This document shows, in pieces, positions 27,103-35,839 of a DNA stretch of 64,000 nt. Each line of letters begins with the position of its first letter. Positions within the stretch are counted from its first letter, which is position 1. A program made the position numbers and the translations under genes. The notes beneath the pieces were generated by a model that was not told the DNA's origin, ran no database searches, and saw only the letters and a program-made list of their open reading frames with translations. This DNA comes from CAYOXD01 sp964407825 (GTDB lineage: Bacteria; Desulfobacterota; Desulfobacteria; Desulfobacterales; JAFDDL01): contig CAYOXD010000001.1 of assembly GCA_964407825.1 (NCBI GenBank), forward strand, positions 53,072-117,071, given 5' to 3'.

Positions 27103-28281
27103 ATGCCACGAACCATCGCCGTCGCCAGCGGTAAGGGCGGGGTCGGAAAGACGAATATCAGCGTCAACCTGGCCATCCAACTGGCCCGCCGGGGGTTGCG
27201 CACCTGCCTGTTCGATGCGGACCTGGGGCTTGCCAACATCGACATCCTCCTGGGGATGTATCCCGAGTTCAACCTGTCCCATGTCATAGATGGTCAAAAG
27301 CACATGTCCGACATCCTGATCCGGGATTATATGGGAGTCGACATCGTTCCAGGGAGCACCGGAATCTCCAGGCTCGCCAATTTGGCCGTCCACCAGATCG
27401 GTCCGGTATTGGAATCCATCTCGGTGCTGGATTCCTATGATATGATCCTTTTTGACACCTCGGCGGGGGCCGATGGAAATGTCACGGCGTTCTGTAGAGC
27501 CGCCTCCCAGGTACTGCTCATCATCACGCCCGAGCCCACCTCCCTGACCGACGCCTATTCCCTGCTGAAAATCCTGTCCTCCCAGGGGGGGGTAAAACCG
27601 GTGGGGGTGGTGGTCAACCAGGTGAGAAACCAGCACCATGCCCAGGTGGCTTACCTGAGCCTGAGCCGGGCCGCCGCCCAACACCTTGGGCTCAGTCTCT
27701 CGCTCATCGGGTTTATCATCCAGGATCCGCTGGTCACCGAAGCGGTCAAGCGCCAAAGGCCCTTTAGCGCTCTGTACCCCAAATCCATCGCCTCGGCCTG
27801 CATCCGGAACATTACGGACCGATTCATCTCGGAAGAGGGTACGGGAATTTTCCCAACGGATATGCAATCCTTCTGGCGGACCTTCATGGAACTGCCCCAG
27901 GAATCCCTCCCCCTGCCTGTCCCCGGCCATTCGCCCCCCCCTGCATCGGTTCCGGCGGACGGATCCCCTGCAGCCGGGGAAAGGGACATACGGGAAATAA
28001 AGATGCATCTATCGGTGATCGAAACCCAGATAAGCGCCATCGTCAAGGTGATGACATCCCTGGAAGAGCGCTTACGGGCCCATGAGGGCGCATCGCCGCC
28101 TCCGGTGGCGAACGGCTCGCGCAGGGAGTCCATCCCCCTTGATTTCGAAGCTTTTTTGGCGGAGAAACCGCCCATGCTCCCCCTCCAGAAGCAAAAACCC
28201 TCGCATACAGACGGTTCGACCACTGCGGCAGCGCAGCGGGGAGGGCGGCGGGTTTCAGATGGAAACCGCGACACTGTTTGA
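27103..28281 (+). CDS. MinD/ParA-family ATPase, FlhG (FleN)-like
   Basis: A 392-aa P-loop ATPase. The deviant Walker A is SGKGGVGKTNISVNLA, followed by DADLGLANIDILLGM, both diagnostic of the MinD/FlhG branch. After the ATPase core (about 1-260) there is a 130-residue extension with a predicted helical pair (DIREIKMHLSVIETQISAIVKVMTSLEERL) and a low-complexity tail. The start at 27103 is chosen for the AAGGGAAAG ribosome site and the family N-terminus; the frame is open to 26992. The GspE-like partner upstream suggests a role in polar placement of pili or flagella. Confidence 0.88.
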   Translation: MPRTIAVASGKGGVGKTNISVNLAIQLARRGLRTCLFDADLGLANIDILLGMYPEFNLSHVIDGQKHMSDILIRDYMGVDIVPGSTGISRLANLAVHQIGPVLESISVLDSYDMILFDTSAGADGNVTAFCRAASQVLLIITPEPTSLTDAYSLLKILSSQGGVKPVGVVVNQVRNQHHAQVAYLSLSRAAAQHLGLSLSLIGFIIQDPLVTEAVKRQRPFSALYPKSIASACIRNITDRFISEEGTGIFPTDMQSFWRTFMELPQESLPLPVPGHSPPPASVPADGSPAAGERDIREIKMHLSVIETQISAIVKVMTSLEERLRAHEGASPPPVANGSRRESIPLDFEAFLAEKPPMLPLQKQKPSHTDGSTTAAAQRGGRRVSDGNRDTV

Positions 28282-28282
28282 A

Positions 28283-28342
28283 TGCCCCGCAACACCTCAC
28301 CTGCGCCATGGAAGGAATAAAAGCCCGTTCATCGAGAATGGC
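28283..28342 (+). repeat. Dispersed 60-base repeat, copy A
   Basis: By eye alignment this copy matches 63316-63375 at 50 of 60 positions. It starts two bases after the FlhG-like stop codon and lies about 140 bases upstream of the HD gene. In one frame both copies encode a similar peptide core (LTC...GIKARS..RMA). Confidence 0.7.
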
Positions 28343-28484
28343 TGGGGATCTTGCCACCTGCATGGAAATCCGTTAAGGTTGTATTTCGCTCCGGCGCCCG
28401 CGATGCCATCGGCGCCCGCCAGGGCCTTCCCATCCGCTGGATGCCCTTGACCGGCCGGACACCTGAACCTGAGGAGTGTGATCC

Positions 28485-29186
28485 ATGACCCGCCAGTGCA
28501 GCAACGCGTCGCCTTGCCTCGATATCCAGGCGCAGGAGGCGGCCTGGGAAGCCCTCCTGGGGTCTGTCCGGACTCTTGCCCGGGAGCGCTTCAACCTGGC
28601 CAGGGGAAGCCACGACTGGGACCACACCCTCCGGGTGGCCCGTTTGTGCCGACGAATCGGAGAAAAGGAGGCCGCCGACATGACGGTGCTGCTCATCTCG
28701 GCCTACCTGCACGACATCGGCCGGGCGGACGAGGACGCCTCCCGGGGGGGACTGTGCCACGCGGAAAAAGGTGCCCAACTGGCTGCCCCCATCGTTTCCA
28801 GATTACCACTGGATGAGGCGCGGCAAGAAAACATCCTCCACTGTATCCGGGCGCACCGGTTCCGGGGGAGCGCCGTTCCCGCGACCATCGAAGCCAGGGT
28901 GCTCTTTGATGCGGACAAGCTCGATGCCATCGGTGCCGTGGGCATCGCCCGGGCGTTTCTCTTCGCCGGGGAAATCGGTGCCTGCCTTCACAATCCCGAT
29001 ATCGACGTGACCCGTTGCCCCTCCTACTCGATCAACGACACGGGCTACCGGGAGTTCAAGGTCAAACTGAGCAAGATACGGGATCGCATCCTGACCCGAA
29101 CAGGCCGGCGGATCGCTGAGGCGCGTCATCGGTTCATGACCCAGTTTTTCAGACGATTCATTCAGGAGTTCAATGGAGAAAGGTGA
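28485..29186 (+). CDS. HD-domain phosphohydrolase
   Basis: A 233-aa protein of the HD superfamily. Metal ligands are visible as H..WDH (HDWDHTLRVARL), the HD pair in SAYLHDIGR, and a later aspartate in LFDADKLDAIGAVG. The pattern resembles YedJ/YpgQ-type uncharacterised nucleotidases rather than HD-GYP. An AGGAG ribosome site precedes the start. The stop directly abuts the start of the IMP cyclohydrolase gene, so it is likely co-transcribed with the split purH pair, which fits nucleotide metabolism. The substrate is unknown. Confidence 0.88.
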   Translation: MTRQCSNASPCLDIQAQEAAWEALLGSVRTLARERFNLARGSHDWDHTLRVARLCRRIGEKEAADMTVLLISAYLHDIGRADEDASRGGLCHAEKGAQLAAPIVSRLPLDEARQENILHCIRAHRFRGSAVPATIEARVLFDADKLDAIGAVGIARAFLFAGEIGACLHNPDIDVTRCPSYSINDTGYREFKVKLSKIRDRILTRTGRRIAEARHRFMTQFFRRFIQEFNGER

Positions 29187-29867
29187 ATGGGAATGGCAAT
29201 GAATATTGTTGAAAAAATAGATAATATAGTCAAAATCAAGCGGGTCCTGGTCAGCGTCTCGGACAAATCCGGACTCGACACCTTCATTCCCGCCCTCTTG
29301 GCGGTCAATCCGGAAATCCATTTTTTTTCCACAGGTGGAACCTTTCAAACCCTCAAGGGGCTCGTGGGCCGGCACCCGGAATGCCTGACCCAGGTCTCCG
29401 AGTATACAGGACAGCCGGAAACCCAGGGAGGGCTTGTGAAAACCCTCGACTTCAAGGTCTACCTGGGACTCCTCACGGAAACCTATAACGAGGCCCATCA
29501 GGAGGACCTGCGCCGTACAGACGCCGTTGCCATCGACATGGTGGTGGTCAACCTCTACCCCTTCAGAGAAACGGTCAGTGCCGCAGACGTCACCGTGGAA
29601 AGGGCCCGGGGAAATATCGACATCGGCGGCCCCTGTATGATCCGCGCGGCGGCCAAGAATTTCATCCGCGTCGCCGCGGTGGTTTCCCCGAACGACTACG
29701 CCCCTATCATCGAGCAGATGAAGGCAACCGGGGGCGCGCTCGATCTGGCCCAACGCTTTGCCTTGGCCCAGAAGGCCTTCGGCCACACGGCGGCATACGA
29801 CCAGGCCATCGCCCAATACCTCGGCGATACGGCGTTCGATCAGGTTTCCAGCTGTTACGACAGGTAG
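29187..29867 (+). CDS. IMP cyclohydrolase (stand-alone PurH N-terminal half)
   Basis: A 226-aa protein covering only the MGS-like IMP cyclohydrolase domain of bifunctional PurH. Key blocks are RVLVSVSDKSGL, FFSTGGTFQTL, GGLVKTLDFKVY, VVVNLYPFRETV and ARGNIDIGGPCMIRAAAKN. It closes the second ring of purines (FAICAR to IMP). GGAGAAAGG precedes the start at 29187; an ATG two codons in is a possible alternative. The transformylase half is a separate gene 20 bp downstream. Confidence 0.93.
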   Translation: MGMAMNIVEKIDNIVKIKRVLVSVSDKSGLDTFIPALLAVNPEIHFFSTGGTFQTLKGLVGRHPECLTQVSEYTGQPETQGGLVKTLDFKVYLGLLTETYNEAHQEDLRRTDAVAIDMVVVNLYPFRETVSAADVTVERARGNIDIGGPCMIRAAAKNFIRVAAVVSPNDYAPIIEQMKATGGALDLAQRFALAQKAFGHTAAYDQAIAQYLGDTAFDQVSSCYDR

Positions 29868-29887
29868 CATACACACAGGAGCGACAT

Positions 29888-31138
29888 ATGGCAGACGATC
29901 TCAAACAGATGTACCGGACCATCATGGATGATCATTTCCCTCCCCGCATGGAGATCAGCTTTGTGGATGGGGATACCCGCCAGACGCTGGTTTACGAAAA
30001 GGTGTCTTGGACCATCGAGGGAATCCGCAAGGGACTTCGCTACGGCGAAAACCCCGGTCAGGAAGCGGCCCTATTCCGCCTCATCAACGGCAACCTGACC
30101 CTGGGCCAGGTGCAAACCCTCCATCCCGGTCAGTATCTCGTCTCCGACATCGAGCTGTTGCAGTCCGGGAAACATCCGGGCAAAACCAACCTCACGGATG
30201 CGGACAATGCATTGAATATCCTTCGCTATTTTCCGGACGAGCCAACGGCGGTGATCGTCAAGCACAACAACCCCTGCGGCGTTGCCAGAGCCGCAACACT
30301 GGCCGACGCCTACGAAAAGGCTTACATGGCAGACCGGGTGGCGGCCTTCGGCGGCTGCATTGCCCTCAACCGGGCGGTGGACAGGACAACGGCCGAGGGA
30401 ATCTGCGGCCAGTATGCCGAAGTGGTCGTAGCACCAGATTTCGACCCGGGCGTCATGGATCTGTTCGCTCAAAAGAGGAACCTGCGGGTTATTCGCATTG
30501 ACAACATCCGCCGGCTCCAGGACTTCGTCGGCCGGAACTACGTGGATATGAAAAGCCTCATCGACGGCGGCATCATCATCCAATGGCCCTTCACGGCCCG
30601 GGCCCGCAGCCAGGCAGACCTGGCCCTTGCCGCTTGCGAGCACAGGGGCAAATCCTACCAGATCCAGCGTCCGCCCACGGAGAAGGAATACCGGGACATG
30701 CTCTTCGGATGGCTGGTGGAGGCGGGCGTTACCTCCAACTCCGTGATTTATGTCAAGGATGGCGTCACCGTGGGCATCGGGACGGGTGAGCAGGACCGTG
30801 TGGGGGTGGCGGAGATCGCCCGGGACAAAGCCTACCGCAAACTCGCGGACCGATACTGCTATCAGCTGCACGGCATTCCTTACAACGATCTGACGGATCC
30901 CGAAAAAAAGGCCGAAATCGATACCCGGGTGGCCAACGAGAGAGGCGGGTTGATCGATTCGGCCATGGTCAGCGACGCTTTTTTCCCATTCAGGGACGGG
31001 GTGGATGTGGGGCTGCGTGAAGGCGTTTCAGCCGTGATTCAACCCGGTGGGTCAGGCAACGATTATCAATCCATCGAGGCTTGCAACGAATCCGGAGCCA
31101 CCATGGTATTCACGGGTCAGCGGAGCTTCAAGCACTAG
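29888..31138 (+). CDS. AICAR transformylase (stand-alone PurH C-terminal half)
   Basis: A 416-aa protein matching the AICARFT half of PurH, which formylates AICAR with 10-formyl-THF. The active-site Lys-His pair lies in AVIVKHNNPCGVA. RYGENPGQEAALF, VAAFGGCIALNR and the C-terminal DAFFPFRDGVDV...IQPGGS are diagnostic. A CAGGAG ribosome site precedes it, so it is independently initiated and not a frameshifted fragment. Its last 11 bases overlap the end of the convergent phasin-like gene. Confidence 0.95.
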   Translation: MADDLKQMYRTIMDDHFPPRMEISFVDGDTRQTLVYEKVSWTIEGIRKGLRYGENPGQEAALFRLINGNLTLGQVQTLHPGQYLVSDIELLQSGKHPGKTNLTDADNALNILRYFPDEPTAVIVKHNNPCGVARAATLADAYEKAYMADRVAAFGGCIALNRAVDRTTAEGICGQYAEVVVAPDFDPGVMDLFAQKRNLRVIRIDNIRRLQDFVGRNYVDMKSLIDGGIIIQWPFTARARSQADLALAACEHRGKSYQIQRPPTEKEYRDMLFGWLVEAGVTSNSVIYVKDGVTVGIGTGEQDRVGVAEIARDKAYRKLADRYCYQLHGIPYNDLTDPEKKAEIDTRVANERGGLIDSAMVSDAFFPFRDGVDVGLREGVSAVIQPGGSGNDYQSIEACNESGATMVFTGQRSFKH

Positions 31139-31397
31139 GGCGCCCCCTGCCGGCCTCCAGATTCGCGGCGAGGTAATCCAGTCCCTTCAGGAGCAACTCC
31201 CGGTAATCCGAGAGTGCTTTTCGGGCGTCGAGGGCCCACTCGTTATAGTTATTCTTCAATTTCATGTTTTCTTCATGATCGGGCCGCTGGATGGACAGCT
31301 CCAGAAGCTTCTCGTTCTGGTGTTGAAACGTTTCGAGATTGCTGAATGCCGTTTCAAAGTATTTCCGGCTCATGGCAAAGAGGTTTTCCGTTTCCAT
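31128..31397 (-). CDS. Small phasin-like protein
   Basis: An 89-aa all-helical amphipathic protein with no cysteine (SRKYFETAFSNLETFQHQNEKLLELSIQ). The helical, F/Q/N-rich character and size fit phasin-like granule-associated proteins. It lies 11 bp downstream of phaC on the same strand, with AAGGAG upstream. It is the fourth such protein in the locus. Assignment rests on composition and context. Confidence 0.65.
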   Translation of the reverse strand: METENLFAMSRKYFETAFSNLETFQHQNEKLLELSIQRPDHEENMKLKNNYNEWALDARKALSDYRELLLKGLDYLAANLEAGRGRPSA

Positions 31398-31408
31398 GGT
31401 GACACTCC

Positions 31409-32947
31409 TTATTCCTTGGTATAATTTTCGAGGTCCAGTTGAAACCGCACAGGGCCGCGACTCTTGTCCGCGAAGGTTTTATGAAGGGCGTAGGCAGTGG
31501 CCGGATGCGACCAAGAGGTGGCAATGGCCGCATGCCCCTTTGGAAATGCCGTCACCTCCGCCGCAATGTAATCGAGGGGTGCCAGCACCGCGGGCCTATC
31601 CACCAGATCGTCTTTTTCCGCATAGCAGATCAGGAATTTGATCCCCTTCTCCGCGATGCGGTGAAAGTTCAGGTCCCGACCGAACAGCTTTACCGGTAGG
31701 GTACCGTCTCGCTCCACCGGCCGATGATAGGATTCAAAACTCAAACGGGTCACGGATACGGGCAGGTCCGTCCGATCATAGGCCAGCCAGTGGTTAATGG
31801 CCAGCGCCGTATCCCCAACGGGACTCCGATCCTCGGCCAGACGTTCCAGCATGGCCAGATCCCTGAAGAAGGCAAAGACCGGGGCCTCCTTTTCGATGCT
31901 CTTCAACTTGTAGACCCAGCTCATAAGCTTTCCGTCAACCACGTGGTTTCCATTGTCCAGGCGCTTTATGGCATACCGCAGGTCCTGGAATCGTTTGGGC
32001 AGCATCGACAAATATTCCACAAGGGACTTGCTCCGGGAGCCATCCAGCGGGGCCACGCAGGTGATCAGCGCATCCACGAAGCCGTCCAGCTCTCCCGAGA
32101 GGACAGCAATCGTGGCGGTGAATCCGCCCTGGCAATAGCCGTTCAAGGTAACCGGCCTTTCGTGGATCTCCCTCAGCTTCCGGCAGAAATGCCTCAAATC
32201 GAGGCAATCGTCCTCTCCGGTCATGACCTGAACGGCCGGTGAGGTATCGATAGCCTTTACGATGCGAATATAGGTGGGAATGCCCTGGTTCGCGAAGGCA
32301 TGCACATAGCTGCGATCTTCCCCGGGAAGGAAACACAGGATATTGGCACCCAGAACATAGGGGGGAATGATGAGAACCGGTTTCCCGTCCATCCGGGGAG
32401 AAATCTTCCGGTCATATGGCAACACCCGGTAGAGGGCGAATCGCTCCGTCTCAGCGATCCTCTCAAACCGCTCATCCTCCAAGTGGAACCCGAACTTTTC
32501 GCCGATGGATTTGATCCTGTCGGGGTATTCATGGGCGATTCTGTTAAAAAGGGCGCGTTGGCCAGCCCAAAAAGCTTCTGCCTCCCCCTCCCCCTGGCAG
32601 GTCAGATCCCCGTTCCATGCCTTGCAGGCCGTCTTCATCTGCCGAAGCTGAAAGTCCATCAGGGACGAAAGGCTGCTGCGTAAGCCCCGCTGAGCCATCT
32701 GCAGGTTCATGTTCATCAGGGCCAGGTAGTCATTCAGGGTATCCAGGGGATCGGCCTGAAACAGCTTCCGGCTTTCCGTCTCGACGAAGGATTGCATCGC
32801 CACCCAGGAGGGCTCAATAAAATCGGATAGATATCTGGATATGCCATGGGCGTACGATTGGTTTAGATGCATCTGATGAAGCAGCATCCGGGGCATATCG
32901 ATTTTTAAATGGGCCATATCCGTTTTGGAATAAGGATGATTTTCCAT
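31409..32947 (-). CDS. phaC: Poly(3-hydroxyalkanoate) synthase-like protein
   Basis: A 512-aa alpha/beta-hydrolase. The nucleophile elbow is GYCQGG with Cys near residue 272, the PHA-synthase form of the lipase box (G-x-C-x-G-G). A later Asp (CYAEKDDLVDR) and His (FPKGHAAIA) complete the triad. The first 150 residues are helical and lack hydrolase motifs, as in PhaC N-terminal domains. The ribosome site is weak, so the start may be later. The surrounding phasin-like genes support a role in carbon-storage granules, although length and substrate class do not fit class I or III exactly. Confidence 0.82.
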   Translation of the reverse strand: MENHPYSKTDMAHLKIDMPRMLLHQMHLNQSYAHGISRYLSDFIEPSWVAMQSFVETESRKLFQADPLDTLNDYLALMNMNLQMAQRGLRSSLSSLMDFQLRQMKTACKAWNGDLTCQGEGEAEAFWAGQRALFNRIAHEYPDRIKSIGEKFGFHLEDERFERIAETERFALYRVLPYDRKISPRMDGKPVLIIPPYVLGANILCFLPGEDRSYVHAFANQGIPTYIRIVKAIDTSPAVQVMTGEDDCLDLRHFCRKLREIHERPVTLNGYCQGGFTATIAVLSGELDGFVDALITCVAPLDGSRSKSLVEYLSMLPKRFQDLRYAIKRLDNGNHVVDGKLMSWVYKLKSIEKEAPVFAFFRDLAMLERLAEDRSPVGDTALAINHWLAYDRTDLPVSVTRLSFESYHRPVERDGTLPVKLFGRDLNFHRIAEKGIKFLICYAEKDDLVDRPAVLAPLDYIAAEVTAFPKGHAAIATSWSHPATAYALHKTFADKSRGPVRFQLDLENYTKE

Positions 32948-33028
32948 TTCACATCACATTGGGGTGTCTGGCGCCGTGACCGGTCCCACGGGTAAGCACC
33001 GCAGCCTTTTTGCCAGGAATTGAAGAAG

Positions 33029-33055
33029 GCCGAGGCCCCCGGCCGGGGCCTCGGC
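33029..33055 (-). terminator. Strong hairpin between phasin-like gene and phaC
   Basis: A perfect 11-bp GC-rich stem (33029-33039 with 33045-33055) with a 5-base loop lies 32 bp downstream of the 33087 gene stop. The following minus-strand sequence is only moderately T-rich (CTTCTTCAATT), so it may attenuate rather than fully stop read-through into phaC. Confidence 0.6.
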
Positions 33056-33086
33056 ATAAACGCATCGTGAATCGCCACGATCTCGC

Positions 33087-33344
33087 TTACAGCGCAAACA
33101 GCTGCTGGACCGTTTGCAATCCCTTATCTGCTATCGCCTTGAGATCGCCACATCCCTTTTGGGTCAATTTCGACCACTGGGCCATGGTCTGTTTCGTCTC
33201 ATTGGAGAAGCGAGCACCGCTGTCCAGCATCGTATCGATGGCCGCTTCCGTCTGCTCCTGCCCCTTGACCATGATATCCATGGTATTGTCAAAGAGCATT
33301 TTGTTTGCATCCATGATCTGCTTCATGATTGGTGTGGTTTCCAT
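33087..33344 (-). CDS. Phasin-like protein
   Basis: An 85-aa helical protein (KQIMDANKMLFDNTMDIMVKGQEQTEAAIDTML). Residue pattern and length resemble phasin-type granule surface proteins. It has one Cys near the C-terminus and a very good ribosome site (AAGGAGGGAGG). It is transcribed with the next two phasin-like genes upstream and with phaC downstream. Family assignment is by pattern and context. Confidence 0.7.
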   Translation of the reverse strand: METTPIMKQIMDANKMLFDNTMDIMVKGQEQTEAAIDTMLDSGARFSNETKQTMAQWSKLTQKGCGDLKAIADKGLQTVQQLFAL

Positions 33345-33360
33345 GATACCTCCCTCCTTG

Positions 33361-33711
33361 CTATTTCTCTTTGGTTTTTTCCTGTTTTTGCGGCTCTTTT
33401 TTCTCTGAGGCCATTTTCTCCTGCTTTTTCGCCTTTAACGGCTCGAGTCCGGAATCCTCCCCAAAAAGAGCGATAAGCTTTTCATAACCATTATCGACCG
33501 CTCTCTTGAAATCCTCCCGGCTCTTTCGGCACACCGCCGCCCACTGGGAGAATGCACCCTGGGCATCCTTTGTGGATCGATGCGACTGATCCCAGAGGCT
33601 TTCGACGATCTTTTCCGACTGGCTCTGAACCATGGTCATGGTATCGTAAGAATTGTCAAAAGAGGCTTTATGAAAATCCACAACCCGTTTTAACAGTGCC
33701 TTCTGTTCCAT
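33361..33711 (-). CDS. Phasin-like protein with Lys/Glu-rich tail
   Basis: A 116-aa protein. Residues 1-80 are amphipathic helices of phasin type (VVDFHKASFDNSYDTMTMVQSQSEKIV). The rest is a charged tail rich in K, E and Q. The start MEQKALL is preferred because GAGGAGGGA lies just upstream; the in-frame start at 33735 lacks one. It shares the motif F(D)NS/T-D-T/I-M with its neighbour at 33087, suggesting duplication. Confidence 0.7.
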   Translation of the reverse strand: MEQKALLKRVVDFHKASFDNSYDTMTMVQSQSEKIVESLWDQSHRSTKDAQGAFSQWAAVCRKSREDFKRAVDNGYEKLIALFGEDSGLEPLKAKKQEKMASEKKEPQKQEKTKEK

Positions 33712-33750
33712 TCTATCCCTCCTCTTTCCTTCCATCCTGGTATGCCGAAA

Positions 33751-34029
33751 TCATGTATTGTCTTCCCCATGTCCTGCCAAAAAGGACCGGGCATGTAGAA
33801 AGCCCTCCTCAACCCTTTCCCTGAATTGTTTCGATTCCCTTTGCATCAGCATCCGCCATTCGTTCAACAATAGTTTGATATCATCCGGTTGATCGGGTTC
33901 CAACGCCATCAGGTTCTCTGAGATCCTTTCCACCTGCATCTGCATCTGCTCCATGATGCTGAAGGAATCGTCCAGTGCAATTTCCTGGATACTATCGATC
34001 TGCTTGTCCGAGGATAATGCCGTCATCAT
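33751..34029 (-). CDS. Small phasin-like protein
   Basis: A 92-aa helical protein (DDSFSIMEQMQMQVERISENLMALE) related in pattern to the two genes downstream. The start at MMTALSS follows GGGGGAG. It is the first gene of the phasin-phaC group, and a tandem 10-bp repeat lies about 80 bp upstream (34107-34126). Assignment to phasins is by context. Confidence 0.62.
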   Translation of the reverse strand: MMTALSSDKQIDSIQEIALDDSFSIMEQMQMQVERISENLMALEPDQPDDIKLLLNEWRMLMQRESKQFRERVEEGFLHARSFLAGHGEDNT

Positions 34030-34873
34030 TCGAACTCCCCCTGCCCGCGGCGCCACTATATCGTTCCGTGCGAGTCAGCCCCTCGGTCATGGGCTCCTCG
34101 CTATGATATTTAGAACTATTTAGAACAATATAATTAGCCTGGAGCAAAAAATAGGTTAAACGTGTTTTAGCCCCCGCCCTGTTGGGGCCCCTTGCCGACT
34201 TCTTAAGTGGCATTATGAGGGCAACCGTATACTGGCTCTGCCCCTCCTGACCAATTCAGCCAGGAAGATGTCTCTGTGAAGAGCGCCCCGCACAAAGAGC
34301 GTTCAAGGCTCCACGATTACCTGCCGCCATCGGTCGTACGTGCGCCGAAAACCTACCGAACGGTTGCATGATGGTGTCGCATGGCGATGGTTGGTCCGGT
34401 TTATGTCGAAAAACGCGCCTCTCGTGTCCAACGCTTCAATAAGGATGTAATATCCCTTCGATGCACGGGATGGACTCGGCGGAGGTCTCTTCCGCGTTCC
34501 TCTATGGGAGATGGAAACATTCGACGCAATCTGGACGGATCGCCTGAGCTCCCATCGGCTGGGATTGATTGAGAACCATATTCATCAAAACGACTCTACC
34601 ATAGCGGTTGGAGAAAAAATATCCGTGCAAGTGCCTAATTTATGGTAGGCACTAATGCCCACCTTTCACTCAGGCGCAAAATCCGGGGGAGCACATGGGA
34701 GAGGGGCTAAGAATCCGATCGAAATCCAACCCAAGCAGGGAAGGCACCCAATGCCTTTGCTCTGACAGGCGGGGTTCGGAAGGGGCCTCAAAAAAGGCTG
34801 CTGTACTTTCGGTATGAACCGCTTTTGAGCATTCTTCGTCCTGGCATCGGGTCTGACGAAATTAGTAACGGGA
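34030..34873. other. Gene-poor region upstream of the phasin group
   Basis: These 844 bases have no convincing gene on either strand. They hold the tandem 10-bp repeat at 34107-34126 in an AT-rich patch and a 7-bp inverted repeat at 34631-34652 (GTGCCTA/TAGGCAC, 8-base spacer). The rest shows nothing I can identify. Confidence 0.5.
34107..34126. promoter_or_regulatory. Perfect tandem 10-bp repeat, candidate operator
   Basis: TATTTAGAAC occurs twice with no gap, about one helical turn apart, 78-97 bases upstream of the first phasin-like start codon. The phasing on one face of the helix suggests a regulator site for PHA genes. Confidence 0.45.
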
Positions 34874-35839
34874 TTAAGCGGCGGACCTGAAATCCCTATA
34901 ATCGGGCAACTGGAAAATCGGGGCTTTCGCTGCCTCATACGAAGCATGAAATGGCCTAACTTCGTCACCGCCCCAAAGCTCATCGTAGTGCTTCTGGAGG
35001 CACTCCAGGGTCTCTCGGCTCGCCTCGGAAAGCAATCGGGTTTTTTCCTGAAAGAAGTATGCTATCCGCTCCAAGGTCCAGAAGCAGACGCGCCGGCTTT
35101 CCTCTGGGAGGGAGATACACGGGGACTTTTCCATAAAAAAAAACCGGTGGAGATTCTTCTCCTCCGGCATACATGCATAGGCCTCCTTCAGCCGCCTCTC
35201 AGCGTTTCCAAGATCCAGCCGATAGGCCAGGGCGGGGGCTTTGCGAACGTAATCATAGGCTCTCAGATCTCCGATACGATCGAACAGCAGCACATGCTCA
35301 TAGAACCATTGATGCCTTGGATTGATGGTGATCACAAGATCATCCACCCCCAAATAATCGCGGCAATAGGTATGCATGAGCTTGTTGCCGAGCATCAAGA
35401 CCGTTTGGTCCCCCTTGGGGATGCTCGAATGCATGGCTAAGGAGCCAACCTCGGCCACTTTCCGACCCTTGGCCCTCAATCCGTCCACCTTTGACTTGTA
35501 GATCGCATCCATGGGAAGCCCCAAGCTGCTGTCCTGGAAAACCGTCAGGGTAAACACCACCGAATGGTTTCTCTTGCCGATAAAGGTCGTTGTCTCGGGC
35601 AGGGCGTTGCGAAGGGTCAGGCGCAACCCACTCTCCTGGCGCGTCATATATCCCTTTTGGATATAGTTGTCATGCACCAGCCGGCAGGCGCTCTCAAGTT
35701 CCTCCTTCTTTTCCGCAATCTTGAACTTGAGTCCCTTGGCGCCGGTACGATCGATTTTAATTCGGTTCCTCAATCTTATGGAAAAACTCTTTCGGCCCCT
35801 CCTGCGTTCCACATCCTCTCTCGCCTTAATCATTTCCAT
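34874..35839 (-). CDS. FeeM-type N-acyltransferase (GNAT fold)
   Basis: A 321-aa protein. The segment from about residue 38 to 215 fits the N-acyl amino acid synthase FeeM domain, related to LuxI-type synthases and GNATs: CRLVHDNYIQKGYM, VFTLTVFQDSSLGLPMD and KVAEVGSLAMHS. The last 100 residues are family-specific. FeeM enzymes transfer long acyl chains from acyl-ACP to amino acids, giving lipids that can act as signals. The substrate here is unknown. An AAGGA ribosome site precedes the start, and the first codons overlap a short upstream frame. Confidence 0.72.
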   Translation of the reverse strand: MEMIKAREDVERRRGRKSFSIRLRNRIKIDRTGAKGLKFKIAEKKEELESACRLVHDNYIQKGYMTRQESGLRLTLRNALPETTTFIGKRNHSVVFTLTVFQDSSLGLPMDAIYKSKVDGLRAKGRKVAEVGSLAMHSSIPKGDQTVLMLGNKLMHTYCRDYLGVDDLVITINPRHQWFYEHVLLFDRIGDLRAYDYVRKAPALAYRLDLGNAERRLKEAYACMPEEKNLHRFFFMEKSPCISLPEESRRVCFWTLERIAYFFQEKTRLLSEASRETLECLQKHYDELWGGDEVRPFHASYEAAKAPIFQLPDYRDFRSAA

